A stretch of 64,000 bases of DNA. Source: Isoperla grammatica (lineage: Eukaryota; Arthropoda; Insecta; Plecoptera; Perlodidae). Of this stretch, positions 9,192-22,445 are shown piece by piece. How positions within the stretch are numbered: the stretch's first letter is position 1; each line of letters opens with the position of its first letter. The DNA lies in contig OX246741.1 of the NCBI GenBank assembly GCA_945910005.1, positions 47,517,739 through 47,581,738 on the forward strand. The letters run 5' to 3'. The position numbers and the translations under genes were made by a program. The notes beneath the pieces are model-generated. The model had not been told where the DNA came from, searched no databases, and was given only the letters and a program-made list of their open reading frames with translations.

Positions 9192-11500
9192 TAGTGGCCC
9201 CTCTTTCCGCGCAGCACCCCTACAATAGCGAATATGGACCAGTCCGTGTGCGCATACGTGTTTTGCGCACAAAGACGACATTGCTGTCAAGACACTACTA
9301 AGCGATCTTCAATTACAATTACACATCCACCCAGGTAACGAGATCACAAAGCTTAGCTTGCTCAATACCTTGCTTGATGTTTTGCAATCTAACTATATAT
9401 AAGCTATGCTGCGTGTGTATGCACTATGCAGTAATCACCTCAACTCATACCCTTTTGTATCGCCAAACCCTGAAACCAATACTGTTTCAGAATACATGAT
9501 TTCTACATATGAATCATGTAATATAGTTAGTTAGTTAGCAAGGCAGCAACTCTAACCAGTCAGTCAGGAGTCAGGAGTGACTCAAATCAAACCTCGTTCT
9601 ACAACGTTCGTGTCTCAAATAATAAAAACAACCACACACACGCAAATTATGCCTGCATGAAATCAATTCACAAAGAATGTATTAATAACACAGACTCCCA
9701 TAGAATCAGACAGCGGTAGTCGAGATAATGAACGTATCCCTCGAAGCGTTGTGGATACTGACTGCCCTGGGCAGACGCGACGAGGCGTTGTAGATACTGA
9801 CTGCCCTGCTATGTAACTCAATTCGTCACATTTCACGGTGTGTGATTGCTGTGCGGTTTCGCTTGCATCCAAATTAAGAGTTGCTCATCATCATCATCAT
9901 CATCATCATCATGAACACAAGGATATCTCTCTTACTGACGAGAACTTCCCATTATTTACTAATCAAATAATATATTTTTCGTCAAATTCCGTGACTATTT
10001 GACTATGAAAAGGAAGGGAGGATGACAGAGAAGCATTGCCCGAAGCAGGCGTGTAAACAAACAATGGACCTGGTAAAACATACGGACAGGAAAACGCTAA
10101 AGGTGACTGAACCGGGGTCTGAGCATTATACATGTAAACCAACGCGTGTTTCAACCGGGGCTATTGCAAAGATCAACCCTTGAATAGAATATTCACCCTT
10201 TATTTTATGAGAAGTCTTTTAACACGACGCAGAAAATGTCAATAAAGATATAATCTACAAATTGCTTTCCAATGGAATGGGAGGTTCGAACGCAAGTTCG
10301 AACAAAACTATGTGGAATGGCGTAGCTGAATGCACTAAAGTCACCAAAAATAAAATGATGACGCATTTTAAATTGCGCAGCGTCCGCACTAAAGTATAAG
10401 AGAAGTAAAATACCACAAAATATAGCTAAACCCGAAAAACTGCTTGTGGTCAAGTTCTCCGGATGACCCCTGGGTCTCCAAATCAAGATAATGTCTCCTG
10501 CTGGTCAGGTTGGTGAACAACGAACGAGCGCTACAGGTTTCGGCGCGGTGGCTTTGCAACAGGTAGTCAGGTTAGATCAGCTTCCATCCTCCACCCATCA
10601 TAGATGAGAACCATCGCGGCAGTTCTCTGCCTTGCAAAGACAACATCAGACATTTTCAAACAAATTTACATATTTTTACATTTTACGGTCGTTGTGAAAC
10701 ACGACTATCCAGTTTATGAAAATGTAATGCAAATGAATAATACATAAACTCTCAAACAAACTTTCAGTAATTACCTATGTACAGATTTTAATGCACAAAT
10801 CTAATTTATTTATAATTGCAGGTCGGCTGACAAAATGCTGGGCCGTTCTATCCAAAAGTTAGATTTGATCGCAGTGTGCACACTAGGACGCAGATTTTCG
10901 TGGATATTAGTTATGCAAGTATGCACAACCCAACACAAATTCGTACTTAAATACATATGTGATAAGGTTAATGTATACTTAAGTCACTAATTACTTAAAT
11001 TATAATATTGTTATGTAAATATGAATTTATAAAATACCGGTTTTCTATTATATATGGAAGATATTAAGACGCCTATAATGATATATAAACTTAGTTACCA
11101 AGGCTATGCGAAACATGTTCAAAAGATAAGAATAAATCAAAAAGTTATGTAATGTGATTATAATCCCAATGTTTTTTTCTAATCTGTGGTTCGCGTACCA
11201 GAGAATTCCTATATCACAATAATTCATATTTTAACGATATAGTTTTTAATGGAAACCCCATATTATATCGGTAAGAATATCCAGAATAAAGACTATTTCA
11301 GACTATGGACCAAAACGTACGCCTAAAAAGGTAAACCAGAACCTCTATCAGTACAATCTACACTAGCGAACAAGCATTTATTTATTCTTTACTATTTAAT
11401 TATTTATTTTATTGTATCTCAACAATTATCAATCTTCTTAGAGTTAGGCGTACATATTAGTATACGAAAGGGTTACGTAAACATATAGTGCAATACCCTC
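9192..11500. other. Unassigned A+T-rich DNA with one microsatellite
   Basis: No gene was recognised. The stretch holds the ATC repeat at 9885-9912, short frames without domains, and long A+T-rich runs from 10.6 to 11.5 kb. Confidence 0.4.
9885..9912. repeat. (ATC)n microsatellite
   Basis: About nine uninterrupted TCA/ATC units. A perfect trinucleotide repeat of this length is likely to be length-polymorphic. Confidence 0.9.
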
Positions 11501-11503
11501 TAA

Positions 11504-11672
11504 AGGTGCATTCACAATCTTTACTAGTACTATGGTTTAATGATTAAGACTAAGACAAACCTTAGCCACAGCCAATCAGAGCGCAGTATTCTCCCTCCCA
11601 GCCAATGAAAGAAGCCTGTGGCTTAGTCTTAGTCATTAAACCATAGTACTAGTAAAGATTGTGAATGCACCT
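11504..11672. mobile_element. Palindromic MITE with TAA target duplication
   Basis: The ends AGGTGCATTCACAATCTTTA and its reverse complement form a perfect terminal inverted repeat that extends about 38 bp (through ACTAGTACTATGGTTTAATGA). Further inner pairing (TTAGTCTTAG, CCACAG) lets most of the 169 bp fold on itself. TAA flanks both ends (11501-11503 and 11673-11675). A 3-bp TAA/TTA duplication is typical of PIF/Harbinger elements. No coding capacity. The near-perfect arms imply little decay since insertion. Confidence 0.85.
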
Positions 11673-11675
11673 TAA

Positions 11676-12048
11676 CGGGGAAGGATACCTCTACGTCAAA
11701 AACCGCACACAATTTTCATTTTTAAATTATATTATAAGAATGGGCTTCGAAATCCAAAATCTGAATCCACAGCGCACTGTGGTTTAGTAAACCCTACACA
11801 TTGAATGCGCTAAGTCGTGACTTAAATTATAATCAGTATGTTTTTTTATAAATAATCAATTTGGTTACTAATTATCGAATTCTAATCAAAATACTACGCT
11901 TATGGTTATAATATTTTATTCAATCTGTAGGGCTTACCAAAGCAAAGTTCGCTGCTGATTTAGATTTTCGATTTCTTGTTGCAATCTTGAGATATATTTA
12001 AAAATGAACTTTTTCTGCGGTTTGTGAAGTAGAGACTACCCTTTGCCC
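11676..12048. mobile_element. TTAA-flanked palindromic MITE, copy 1
   Basis: This 373-bp element lies between TTAA at 11672-11675 and TTAA at 12049-12052. Its ends (CGGGGAAGGATACCTCTACG and the complement GGGCAAAGGGTAGTCTCTAC) and its inner arms (CAAAAACCGCA, TTTCATTTTTAAAT) are inverted repeats, so it folds into a long hairpin. TTAA specificity suggests a piggyBac-type mobiliser, but I could not match the termini to a known family. Its left TTAA overlaps the right TAA duplication of the preceding MITE. A second copy is at 28047-28417. Confidence 0.78.
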
Positions 12049-12052
12049 TTAA

Positions 12053-13401
12053 CAGAAACATTAACTTAATCCCCAGCCCCGTTGCACACTTTCTCACCCG
12101 ACAAACACAAACGTGGATATAGAACTATACTCGTATAAATTGTGTATAAAAATCTATATTCCTGCTACAAACACATGCGCACGCAGGTCCTATACCTACG
12201 GGTGAAGTCGAAGAGCCGATCAAGTAGTACTACTACAACTTGAGGTAGTTTTTATAATGGTAAACAACGTATGTCAACCCAATCACCGCTACGCCGCGCT
12301 AATGTCGCCGTGCGCAACTTGTTCAATGGAGCATCGTTACTGTATGGATTCTTATACTGTGACTATATAGTACATAAAATTACAAAAAAAAAATACTGGT
12401 AGAAAAAGCAAGTTACACAAAGCAAGAGTTTTTCAACGTAGACAGTTCCCCGAAAGGAGGGAAGCGAAGGGAGGCAAGTGTGTGGCCTACATAACGCGCG
12501 ACAGTCTGTTGCTTCTCTGCGACATCTGTCAGGACGGGGACGCCGACGCAACCACTGTGCCTCGCGCAACATGTGTCCTGCACGTGTTGCTCTGCGCAGA
12601 GGGACTAGGAAACACTCCACTCGTCGGGAGGAAACGTTATTTCTCATAAACAAATAAAACAGTCTCCAGGAATCTTCGGAAATGTGTCGTAATAACCGGT
12701 GCAGATGGGCGGGAAGTGGGGATTAGGGTAACGAGTTATGATTTGCCGTCGCGAACACTTCCAGGCATGAGGTTTCAATTATATGGAGAGAAAAGGAATT
12801 CAATTTCTAGATTTACAAACAAATATGGTTTCCTCGACGGTACGTCAACTCACTTTACGACATGCAATAGTTTTGTTGCATTACCTTCTTTCTGCAATGT
12901 AATGCAATGAAAAACACTCATTTACAAAATAAAATTATAAATGTGAACGCTAAAAAAACTAGATATTCTAATGAACAACAATGTTTCCGATGGTTAATGA
13001 GTATTTTAAGAATTCATAATTATCATGATTGATCCAATCGTTCTAGTTTCATTAAGGTAAATAAACAGTCGTTCGTTTATCCATACTTTTCGAGTGGCCT
13101 TATGACCATCTCTAATTAGCCAGGCATACAGACTTCTTCATTATAAACCACATCAGGTTTATTTGCCATTCTTTGGTATGCGATCTGGATACTAAAGAAG
13201 AGCATATAACTTACAATTCACAAGAAAGATGCGATTTAAATTATTCATAGGCCAGTCTGTAACCCAGATATTTAGGAACACACATGCACACGCCATCATT
13301 GAACGCTCATGAAAAGGTTCAACCCAAATGTTTCCCTTCCATCTGAAAGAACTAGTCCACAAAAACGCATAGATGGACCCCTCATGCACGAATCTAGACA
13401 A
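12053..13401. other. Unassigned DNA with a CpG-rich patch
   Basis: 12,280-12,620 is noticeably CpG-rich (repeated CGCCG, GCGCAAC). It carries a 96-codon minus-strand frame with no recognised domain. The rest is A+T-rich, with nothing identified. Confidence 0.35.
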
Positions 13402-13543
13402 AACAAACAGACTCCACTGTGAAGTACTGCTCATTCATGCACCAGACTTCATAAGGCAACACAAACAGACAAACTGACTCCACTGTGAAGTACTACGCGT
13501 TCATGCACCAGACTTCATAAGGCAACACAAACAGACAAACTGA
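13402..13543. repeat. Two-copy tandem duplication, 66 bp
   Basis: The phrase GACTCCACTGTGAAGTACT starts at 13410 and again at 13476. Each copy continues through TTCATGCACCAGACTTCATA and AGGCAACACAAACAGACAAACTG. The copies differ at only a few positions. Confidence 0.9.
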
Positions 13544-14404
13544 GAGAGTAGAATAAACAAATGCGACCACTATCGCGGGCATCCACCTCCCAATTATAAC
13601 GATATCAATTCCATTTAGCAAATAGACGAGCGAGGGAATGAGCGAGCGAATGCTGTTTTATAACGTCAGCATGACTCAAGACTTGCAAATGGATCCCTCG
13701 GGCGAAACGTGTTAATTGTTGGTACTGTACAACATGAGAAGGATCAGATTCAGAAAAACTCGTCTTGCAAATTGCGAGGTTAGTGGTTTGACGTCTATAA
13801 CCGTCAATAACATGGGAGACGTTGGATGTATTATAGTGCCTTGCCTCACACCACATAAAGCACACTGCCCACGCACAAACGAGCATGTTAGTTAAAATTA
13901 TTTGTACGCCTTGATATGCTAACATGAAAACTAGAAACATGTATTGGCAAAGATTGATATAATGCAAGTCTGGACAGACGAATAACCGTGATAAGAAAAG
14001 GGAAAAATGGAAAATGCGCTACGTAAAGATAGATAGAACTCACATAGTATTCCCTAATGTAATTTATTATTTATTATTTAATAATAACAATAAACGAAAA
14101 AAGAATAATTTCGAAACAAAAAGGGTTAGATGCCGGAGAACATATTTCAAAACGCATGTCATGGTTTCAACGTTTTGACTAGCAAGGAATTAAATATTTG
14201 TATGAACAGATTTCCTGATAATACCAATCAATGTTTTGATCAACAACGTTTACAGTCCAATCGACGTAACTGTTTCCCTTCATCATTCGCTTTTAAATTA
14301 ATTCAAAGAAAATATTACTTCATCTTATTAATTTGAGCCACCATTGTAAGGAGTACATTTTGTTGTTGGATTGATTTCCCTGCACTGTCGGTTAAAACCT
14401 GTAA
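13544..14404. other. Unassigned A+T-rich DNA
   Basis: No gene or known repeat was recognised. A 120-codon minus-strand frame (13605-13967) has no domain I can name. Confidence 0.4.
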
Positions 14405-14695
14405 CAACTCTTGCATTGAGTTGTTGGAGGCTTTCACGACCCGTAGATGGGAACAGATTGATATTTTCTTCTGGGTTGTTTCGTCGTGTCGGTACAGTTT
14501 TCACTCGACGTTTTGCCACCCATGTTGGTGGCTTTTTTTTTTATTATTATTATTATTATTAATATTATTTTATTCTTACCGACCAGTCTTGAAAAAGCCA
14601 CCAACATAGGTGGCGAAACGTCGAGTGAAAACTCTGTACCGACACGACGAAACAACCCAGAAGAAAATATCAATCTGTTCCCAACTCTTGCATTG
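14405..14695. mobile_element. Inverted-repeat insertion with 14-bp target duplication
   Basis: The 14-mer CAACTCTTGCATTG occurs at 14405-14418 and 14682-14695 and brackets a 263-bp insert. Within it, arms at about 14448-14536 and 14591-14681 are reverse complements (TCGTCGTGTCGGTACAG, ACTCGACGTTTTGCCACC), separated by a T/TTA-rich spacer. The right arm contains GCCACC-AACATA-GGTGGC followed by GAAACGTC. This resembles the stem II and GAAA core of hammerhead ribozymes found at the ends of Penelope-like retroelements, although the CUGANGA box is degenerate. A long, exact duplication points to a retroelement-type insertion. The family is inferred. Confidence 0.65.
14537..14575. repeat. (TTA)n microsatellite
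   Basis: A run of T followed by about a dozen TTA/ATT units forms the spacer of the inverted-repeat insertion. Confidence 0.8.
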
Positions 14696-14707
14696 TTCAG
14701 ACTAGAA

Positions 14708-14722
14708 CCCCCCCCCCCCCCC
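14708..14722. repeat. Poly-C tract, 15 bp
   Basis: Uninterrupted run of C directly downstream of the inverted-repeat insertion. It gives false poly-Pro frames. Confidence 0.9.
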
Positions 14723-17700
14723 AGCAAGTGGCCCCGACAACAGAACAGCAACCTTGCACACGTGACTTGTTTGTGTGTGTTGCACCTAACGTACAACTTG
14801 TTGTTTTATCCCCCCCGGAAGTGTCCACTAACACACGTAGCGTAGGTGGTCGATATTCCCTCCCTAACCATGTGAAGAGAGTTGGCGCGCACCGGCGTGG
14901 TGTAGCCGTTCCGCACGGACGAACAGTCCCGCTGTACACCTCTCTGCCCCCACTCTACTCTACCTGCCTGACAGACAGACAGACAGACAAAACACTTCCA
15001 TAACTAAACTCGCGGAGCGTTGTTCGAGACGATTCCCTCAACACCCGATGGAAATGTAGTCAGTGATCAATAAAATTGATTTACAAAGAAAGACAGTAAT
15101 TATAAAACTATACAATAATAGAAGATACATGGAAAACAATAATAAGAACAACAAATCAAAGAACCTTTATGTGCGCAAATGTTGACGGATTGAGGTCCTA
15201 ATTCAACAAACTTTGTTAATCAATCAATCAATCAATCAATCAGGGATTGGTTATAACTTACTACGGTTTCAACAAACATTACACCTATACAAAATGCACA
15301 TTGTTGTCATGTTAGCTCGGAGCAAATCTCTGTACTGTACTAAACGTTTAGTGAAACAGCCCTTATGGTTGTGTGAACCATGAGATGATGATTGAGTAGT
15401 ACAGATAAGTTCTAGTGTGGTTTAGACCAAATGTATGAGATTAGGACCCAATTAGACGAAGGATTAGACTGAACAGAGTGGAATGGTTCTGGAAGGTACC
15501 AACGAGGGTAATAGCGACGAATATATTGTATCGGGCAGCGTGAAGTTCTTATTCGTTGCGTTGTATAATAACGAAACAAGACACACGATTATTAAAACAA
15601 CATTGATTCACTTACTTTAATAAACTTTCCAATGTAAAAACCATAAAATATACTGCAGCAATATAAATCAATAAACATCTGCATTTAAAAGTCGAGTGAA
15701 TGTTCAATTTACTTACTTATACTACAACGTACCCTGGAGATAATAAATAGTAATAGCCCATAAACAATATTTGCAAGTCATTGATATACATCTATAAATA
15801 AATAAATTTATTAACGTCACAGGTAAATGATTACATGGGAAGGTTTGTGCGCCAATCCAATTGCATAACACAACATTGCAAGAGTAAAAGTAGATTAATT
15901 TCCGTGTATAACACAATCCAAAGACAGCAGCGGCAAGAAATCCGTTTGAAGTCATATTTTAAATCACAAAACACTCTAGCTGTTGGAATTTACAATGAAT
16001 TAGTTCTAAAAAATATATAGTACCATAGTACGAATGAACAATGTAGGGACAACGTTCACTAGATCAGAAATAATAACAAGCTGTAAACCTTTCTAATTGA
16101 AACAAATTAAAACGACAAAAGTCCAAGAGAATCGCCCAAGACGATGACGGTGCTGATAGAGTCCACGACCGATGGTACAAGAAGGTAGCCCGGACCCCAT
16201 TTCAAGGCCGAAATGAATCAGGTGAGAACGAAATAGAGAGTAACAATAATATCCGACGCAGTATCACAAAGAGACCTTCTTGCTCGGCCGAGCCTCAACG
16301 AACCCAATCACGATAACTAATTGGATTCAGGAGATTGACTGACACGAGCTCATTAACGATCGTTTATTGAAAACCGCCCGAACGGAAAACTCAACTATTT
16401 CATTAACAATAAACTGATAGAGTTGATTTTATTGTACAGGTTTACTGTTTAGAGTTTAGACCACACTTGCTATAGGCAACTGTGTTTCTAGTGTAAAAAC
16501 ACTGCATGCGGTTCAGATAAAATCTCCTGCACGTTCATAGGTAGCTACCGAGTGAGATAAATAAAAACACAAAGTTGCGAGCATCGTTAGATTTTACTTG
16601 CGAAGGATGTTTTTGAACTGAGGAGCGATGTAACAATCAGATAGGCGATAATTATAATTGGAGAAATAGAAGGTAAGTTACGCGATGTGATTGGAACAAG
16701 TGGCAAAGCGGGACAGAATGGAACCCACAGCCGTAAAGATGGCTACGTTATTTGTCCCATGCAACAGAAATGATTTTGACTGTGGTAAGAAAACAACAAT
16801 GCGGTGTAAAAACAGCTTCAACTCCTCCAACCAGATTACCAATCAATGATGTGTCGATATGTGAATAGCTTGCCAATCTGTCGCAGATCAAAAGTCGGAA
16901 TTGCACAACTTTTGGCACCAGATGAAAAACGTTAATAAAAAGGCAAATAATCATTATACATTCATTCTGCAAATCCACTGATTTTTACATTCCAATACTA
17001 CCTTTGTAGATTGCGCACGCCGCCAACTTGATCAATAGCCAATCGATATAAATAAGGAGGGTCTAGCTTTAATAGCGGCTAGATAATATACGGCAGTGAT
17101 ACGTGTTTAATCTTCCACTAAAGATTTCTTTACATTGTACAACTTTTTTAATTATAAAGAAAGTGGAATACGCCCGCCATTAAAATAGCATTAGATTAAC
17201 AAGATTCAAGTTGTTATTATTAAAACCGGATAGCCCACGGACGGAGGAGGTCTTTTGCTAACAACCAACACAATAATTTACGAGTCTTGTAATTATCCTA
17301 GGGACAAACTTTTGACGCGGTCTGTCATTGGCTTGGTTCCGTTCTTGAGAAATGTGTTTACTGCTCAGAAACTCGCAGAGGTCCCTTCATAATGGACACG
17401 TCTTTATTCTTCTACATTTCGTCTCGCTCCCTACTTATGATTCCTTTAGCGGACCCATGTTAGTTCAAGGACGATCTTTCAGACCTGCATGTCGGTACCG
17501 AGGTAACGTGGCGCCCAAATAACGCGGCGTGCAAACATAGATCCCTGGAATCCCGAAACGAATTAGAGTTTCTTTCGACCGCAAGACAACTGAAAATGAT
17601 TTAATAACCTGTAAATGGCAGAGGTATAGGCCTACATGTGCATCATAGTTGATAAAAAAAAAAAAACAGATTTGTACAAGAAAATATTATTATAAATTTA

Positions 17701-18960
17701 GAAAGTATAAACTTTTGAACAAAATCATTGAAATCCATAAGGGAGCAACATGTGCGAGAAATATCAACAATAAACAACATGTTCTGCATTTACCACGCAT
17801 AGCAAATGAGACTCCTAGATGTACATTTTTCTAACACCCATATTCTGTTCACATTATTATTTTTTTTTTTTACACTCATCTCTCTACAATATTCTACGAA
17901 TAATTTCAATGTTTCCACTCAGTCCATCTAAACTGTCTTCGGTCGTTGACTCCCGAACAATTTCAAAGAAATAATTGTAACTGAAACCTGTTCTGTCTGC
18001 CTCCTCTGTCTGCAAACACTGATAACTATATAATATATATATATACTATTTCCATGACGAATGCGTTGCTTTCTCCGTTCCAAAGTTTGTACTCGCTCTT
18101 CTCTGCGGCATCTTGCCGCCCGAGGGAGGGTATAAGGTATTATCTGGCTGGAGGACCCGGCCACAGAATGTTTACCTGTTTCCTCACCTGCATGCTATGC
18201 TATGCTATGCAAGCACGGCGGTCCTCGCATTATGACATCACAGCCAGACAGACTTCGATTTATTTCCAATTATAATAATTAAAACCGGCCAAATATAGTC
18301 AACAGAAATATCGTGTACACCCTGTTATAACACGTTAGATATATAAATAATGATGAGCTGTGGATAATAATATTATATCACCCACGAACGAACCCGGATT
18401 CTGAAGTACGTATAGAATATGAATTAGTTGGTCAGCTGTCGTTTAAAATTGTGCAAACGTAAATATAATAAAATAAGATTGTGGTTCGCACACACTCACA
18501 TAAACACGAAGTCAGTTAAACCACGCATTGAATGGGAATGGGGAAAAATTCTAATGCACACTATAGCCAGTTTGGTATAAATTGTATACAGAAATAGCAA
18601 GATCGTGCTAATATAATTAGATATTCGATTTGTGTACTGAATTGTTTAATTGTTTAGTTCAGCCCAAAATGTGAGCTCTTCCCTGGTTCGATTTATATTC
18701 ACGTTCAAATCCCAATACTATTGATACCCATGCAGCTACCTGCGAATGAGCACATATTATTTATACACATTATGTGCTACTATTGTATGCGATATTTTAT
18801 CCGAAGAAATAGATAAAGAGTCACGATAAGGGAGTAAAGAATTTTTTTTATAGCGTTTCATATTTTTTTCAATGTGTTCGTGAACAAGAATTTGTAAACC
18901 TCCTAAACAAATAACCAAACTTATAAAACCGAGCACGCATCCAAAATTCAACAACTAAAT
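14723..18960. other. Unassigned A+T-rich DNA with simple repeats
   Basis: Holds a (GACA)n run at about 14972-14990, an (AATC)n run at 15218-15242, a (CTATG)n run near 18190-18210 and poly-A/T stretches (17645, 17860). No gene was recognised. The open frames are 60-90 codons, mutually overlapping and low in complexity. Confidence 0.4.
15218..15242. repeat. (AATC)n microsatellite
   Basis: Six consecutive AATC units. Confidence 0.9.
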
Positions 18961-19000
18961 TGAAGGTATAAGTTTTTACAAATATCAAAGATCAGCGACG

Positions 19001-19068
19001 CCCCCCCCCCCCCTCCACCGCCCCTCTACCGCGCGCCGCACACACACACACACAGACACAGACACACG
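19001..19068. repeat. Poly-C plus (CA)n low-complexity block
   Basis: Thirteen C, then a CCCTCCACCGCCCC stretch, then a CA repeat from about 19041 interrupted by G. The block explains an arginine/glycine-rich false frame on the minus strand. Confidence 0.85.
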
Positions 19069-22000
19069 GACAAAAACGTGGCCACGGTCCTCTATAAATA
19101 AGGCAAGTTATTGTCGATCGATTGTCAACAAGCCCCGAACAGACTTCACCCATCATGCGCCGGCTTGCGGAAATGGGCTTACGCAACGCCCTACTGAGCA
19201 CACACCCACGGCAGGTGTAAAACTCACGCCCCGGTATCTCTAGTTGTAGGGTACCACGGCGCCTTCCATGCCTACATCACTAGCAATGGGTAAATCACGG
19301 TGTTGCCATGTGTTCAAATTTGCAGAGTTTCTGATGTGATGTGGGGGGCGTGTGTATAGGTAATACAAGAAACAGATGTTTGCATTCGGTTATTACTGAT
19401 TTTTCACATATTGTAGACTGATTTTGTAATACATGTGTATAATATGTTATATTTTAAAAATTATGTATCCTCATTGAATTGAATTGAGTGTTTGTATTTT
19501 TGTATTTATTCATTTATCGTGTAAAGTAACTCTGAGTTCACTGCTACTTCCAGACAGAAAACAAAATAAACAATTGGCGATAATAAACAACAAAACACAC
19601 ATACGAGGCTTTGGAAATTGATCAAAATTTCGGAAATATTCGTAAATACATCAATCAATTCAGTGAGCTAGAAAGTGTTCGCGCGTAAAATGATAAAAAC
19701 AAAATGGCGCCGCAATAAAATGATTACCATGCATTCGTTCTACGGAAGCATGAGTAAATTTTAAAATCTGGAATAGTTCATGTAAAACTACGCCTATTGT
19801 ATGAACGTAATTGTAATCACTAGTACTAAACGTTGGAGAACGGTATATATATAATTACCAATCAGACCACGTCATTAAGCGTGAATTGTGAATGACATAG
19901 CAGCCATAATCTTATAAATGAACGACAAGATTCCGACATGTAAATGTCTGGAACTGTATGACTGTGTAACTGTATGACTGCCACTATAAATGCCTGGAAC
20001 TGCATGGCTACCACCTGTACAATACGGAACACATCGTTATCTACAGCAAAAGCCATTCCACGCAAGCTCTAATACAAACGCGAACAAAACGTAACAACTA
20101 GACTGCGTAGATAGATATAAACTACAAGAGAAATTCCGAAGTCTTGCTTACAACGCAAAAACTAGAATACTTTGAAAAGTGTTTTTTATTTGCAACATCC
20201 CACAGCCCCATGGTTGTACTAACGATGGCTCGGTTATATATAAACCTTGCGACGACAGCTCAGCCTATTTGTGGGTAATTTTGCAATTAAACCGTCTCAC
20301 TTTCAAAATTAAAAAAATCAGGTCAGAGATCAGAACAAAACAAGAAGGAATGAAAGAGAGAAAAAGGATTAAAAATATTTCCTGCGTGTCGAGACTTTTT
20401 TCATCACTTCTGTAAGCGCATTTAATCCAGTAACTACGTAATAATATTAAACGTTCGTGGCTTTTTTTCTGCTGTTTTCAAGCCATGTGGTTAAGTTTAC
20501 GATGATTATCCAAGAATCCGATGTAGCTACTCCAGATTCAACAGATGTAATTAGAAAATTACCTCGACTAGGCTGCTGACTCGAGCCTAACGAGTGCGAG
20601 CAACAACGACCCATGTCCACGCGGACACCTGTATGCATGCGAGTAAGAGTGGAGATATGAATGCACGTACTAGACAAACAATCCAATTTACCCCGCGAGA
20701 TTTGTGGTCAGCTTCTTGTTGCTCGTTGGTCGAGAATAAACTATTTATCACACATGGGATTGATTCTTTTCGAACACGAACTTGTTCAAAATTTCACCAC
20801 AAAAATGTCAGTTCATACTTCTTGTTTGTACTTTAATTATGATATTCGGGCTGTGTATCGTTTTCTTTCTAATAACCGCACTCTTCACATCTATTTGAGT
20901 AGGTGGGCATATTTCTTGGTAATTTAACTTATTTTATTATAACACATATAAGAAATTGTAATAACTAAAGGGCTAATATTTTGTTTTTAATAATCAGAAC
21001 CAACGTAAATCAAGTGTTAAGATTATTGTAACCAATCGTATAATTTATTATGGTTCACGAATAATCTACAACACAACTAAGTTTAATTGTAAGTGTTTTT
21101 GTATTGTTTTTTTTTTATAACACTATCTGCAACGGTCTAATCTCAGATAGGAATAATAATTAAACCAAGCAATTATCTTCAAGAGTAGCAACAGATTCAA
21201 GTTACACCAGGTACAAACGAACAACAGCCCAACCAGAGTAATGATCAGTGTAAGAACACAAAGCAAATAATAGAGATTTAAATAATTCATTCCATCAAGG
21301 GGTGTCTTGTCTAGCCCAGACCAATTATACTTATCTAAATTTCCTTACGTCCAAACCAATTCGTTACAATTTAAACAATCAGGTTTTTTTTACATAGCGG
21401 ACTGGATGGACAACCATTGTATTTATTTACTAATTTACTTGTCTGTTGTTTAGAGAAATTACGGTCGCTACCTGTAACCGTCACGGTCCTGTTAATAGCT
21501 ACCCCGGCCGTGATTACAGCAAGTATATCGTCAGGGCAGCCAACTTGACGCACACATTCTTGGATTATAATTAACGTCGGTTCTGGGCGGGGATGAATGT
21601 GAGCCCGATTAGAAGGGGGGGCAACAAAAAGTATCGGTCCAGATTCGACCTTTACCTCAGCCTTGAGTCAGACAACACATTACTTATCGTGCACACACAC
21701 GCAGCACGGGGCCATTATAAATTAGCTATAAAGGTGATCCCAGGAGGTATTTTTCAAAACTTTCTTTCACATTACAAAGTGTTATGTTCACAATTTCACA
21801 TGCAATTATATCAATATGTATTACTTTTCTTTCACTCGGAAATCGCATGAGTTCATAATTACTCTCTCAGTGAATCGATAATAAGGTATTTTGGTCATAC
21901 GGCTAAAAAAAAAAAAAGTTTAACTTTGATTTCAATTTATTATTTAATATACTAATCAAGGAAATTGAACTAAAACTGAAATTGAAGCCCAAGTTATGTT

Positions 22001-22370
22001 TGTCCACATATGTCTCGCACCTAGTATCCCCCTTGCAGATATGCGTGCGTATACAGCACCACGGTACAAAATTGAATGTGTCAGCTATAGAAGATACAGA
22101 CATGGTTGAACTTCTGCGCAGTTTTTAATGACGTGCTGACTGTAACAACGATGAAATACTACCGGAACTCCTCGTATTCCCAGCTGATAATTATACTAGT
22201 ATTGATAAGACATTATCTTGTTGTTCCCACAGTGTATTTATACTCCTGAGATCCATACTGGGTCCGGCAGACGCAGCCGTTTAGCATCTATATCTATAGC
22301 ATAGTAAAGCACGGTATTACATGAGATTTACTTGACTCGCACTAACAGTAATCCCGCTTGAAGATGATCT
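19069..22370. other. Unassigned A+T-rich DNA
   Basis: No gene was recognised. Contains imperfect repetition of GGAACTG(T/C)ATG at 19,948-20,010 and several poly-A/T runs. Short frames on both strands have no domains. Confidence 0.4.
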
Positions 22371-22371
22371 G

Positions 22372-22403
22372 TCAAGGAGCCTATTGCTATATGATTAGCT
22401 CCT

Positions 22404-22444
<41 letters not shown>
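22372..22444. repeat. Hairpin followed by (AT)n
   Basis: TCAAGGAGC (22372-22380) pairs perfectly with GCTCCTTGA (22398-22406). An uninterrupted AT repeat of about 19 units then runs to 22444. The repeat is itself self-complementary and prone to cruciform formation and length change. Confidence 0.85.
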
Positions 22445-22445
<1 letters not shown>

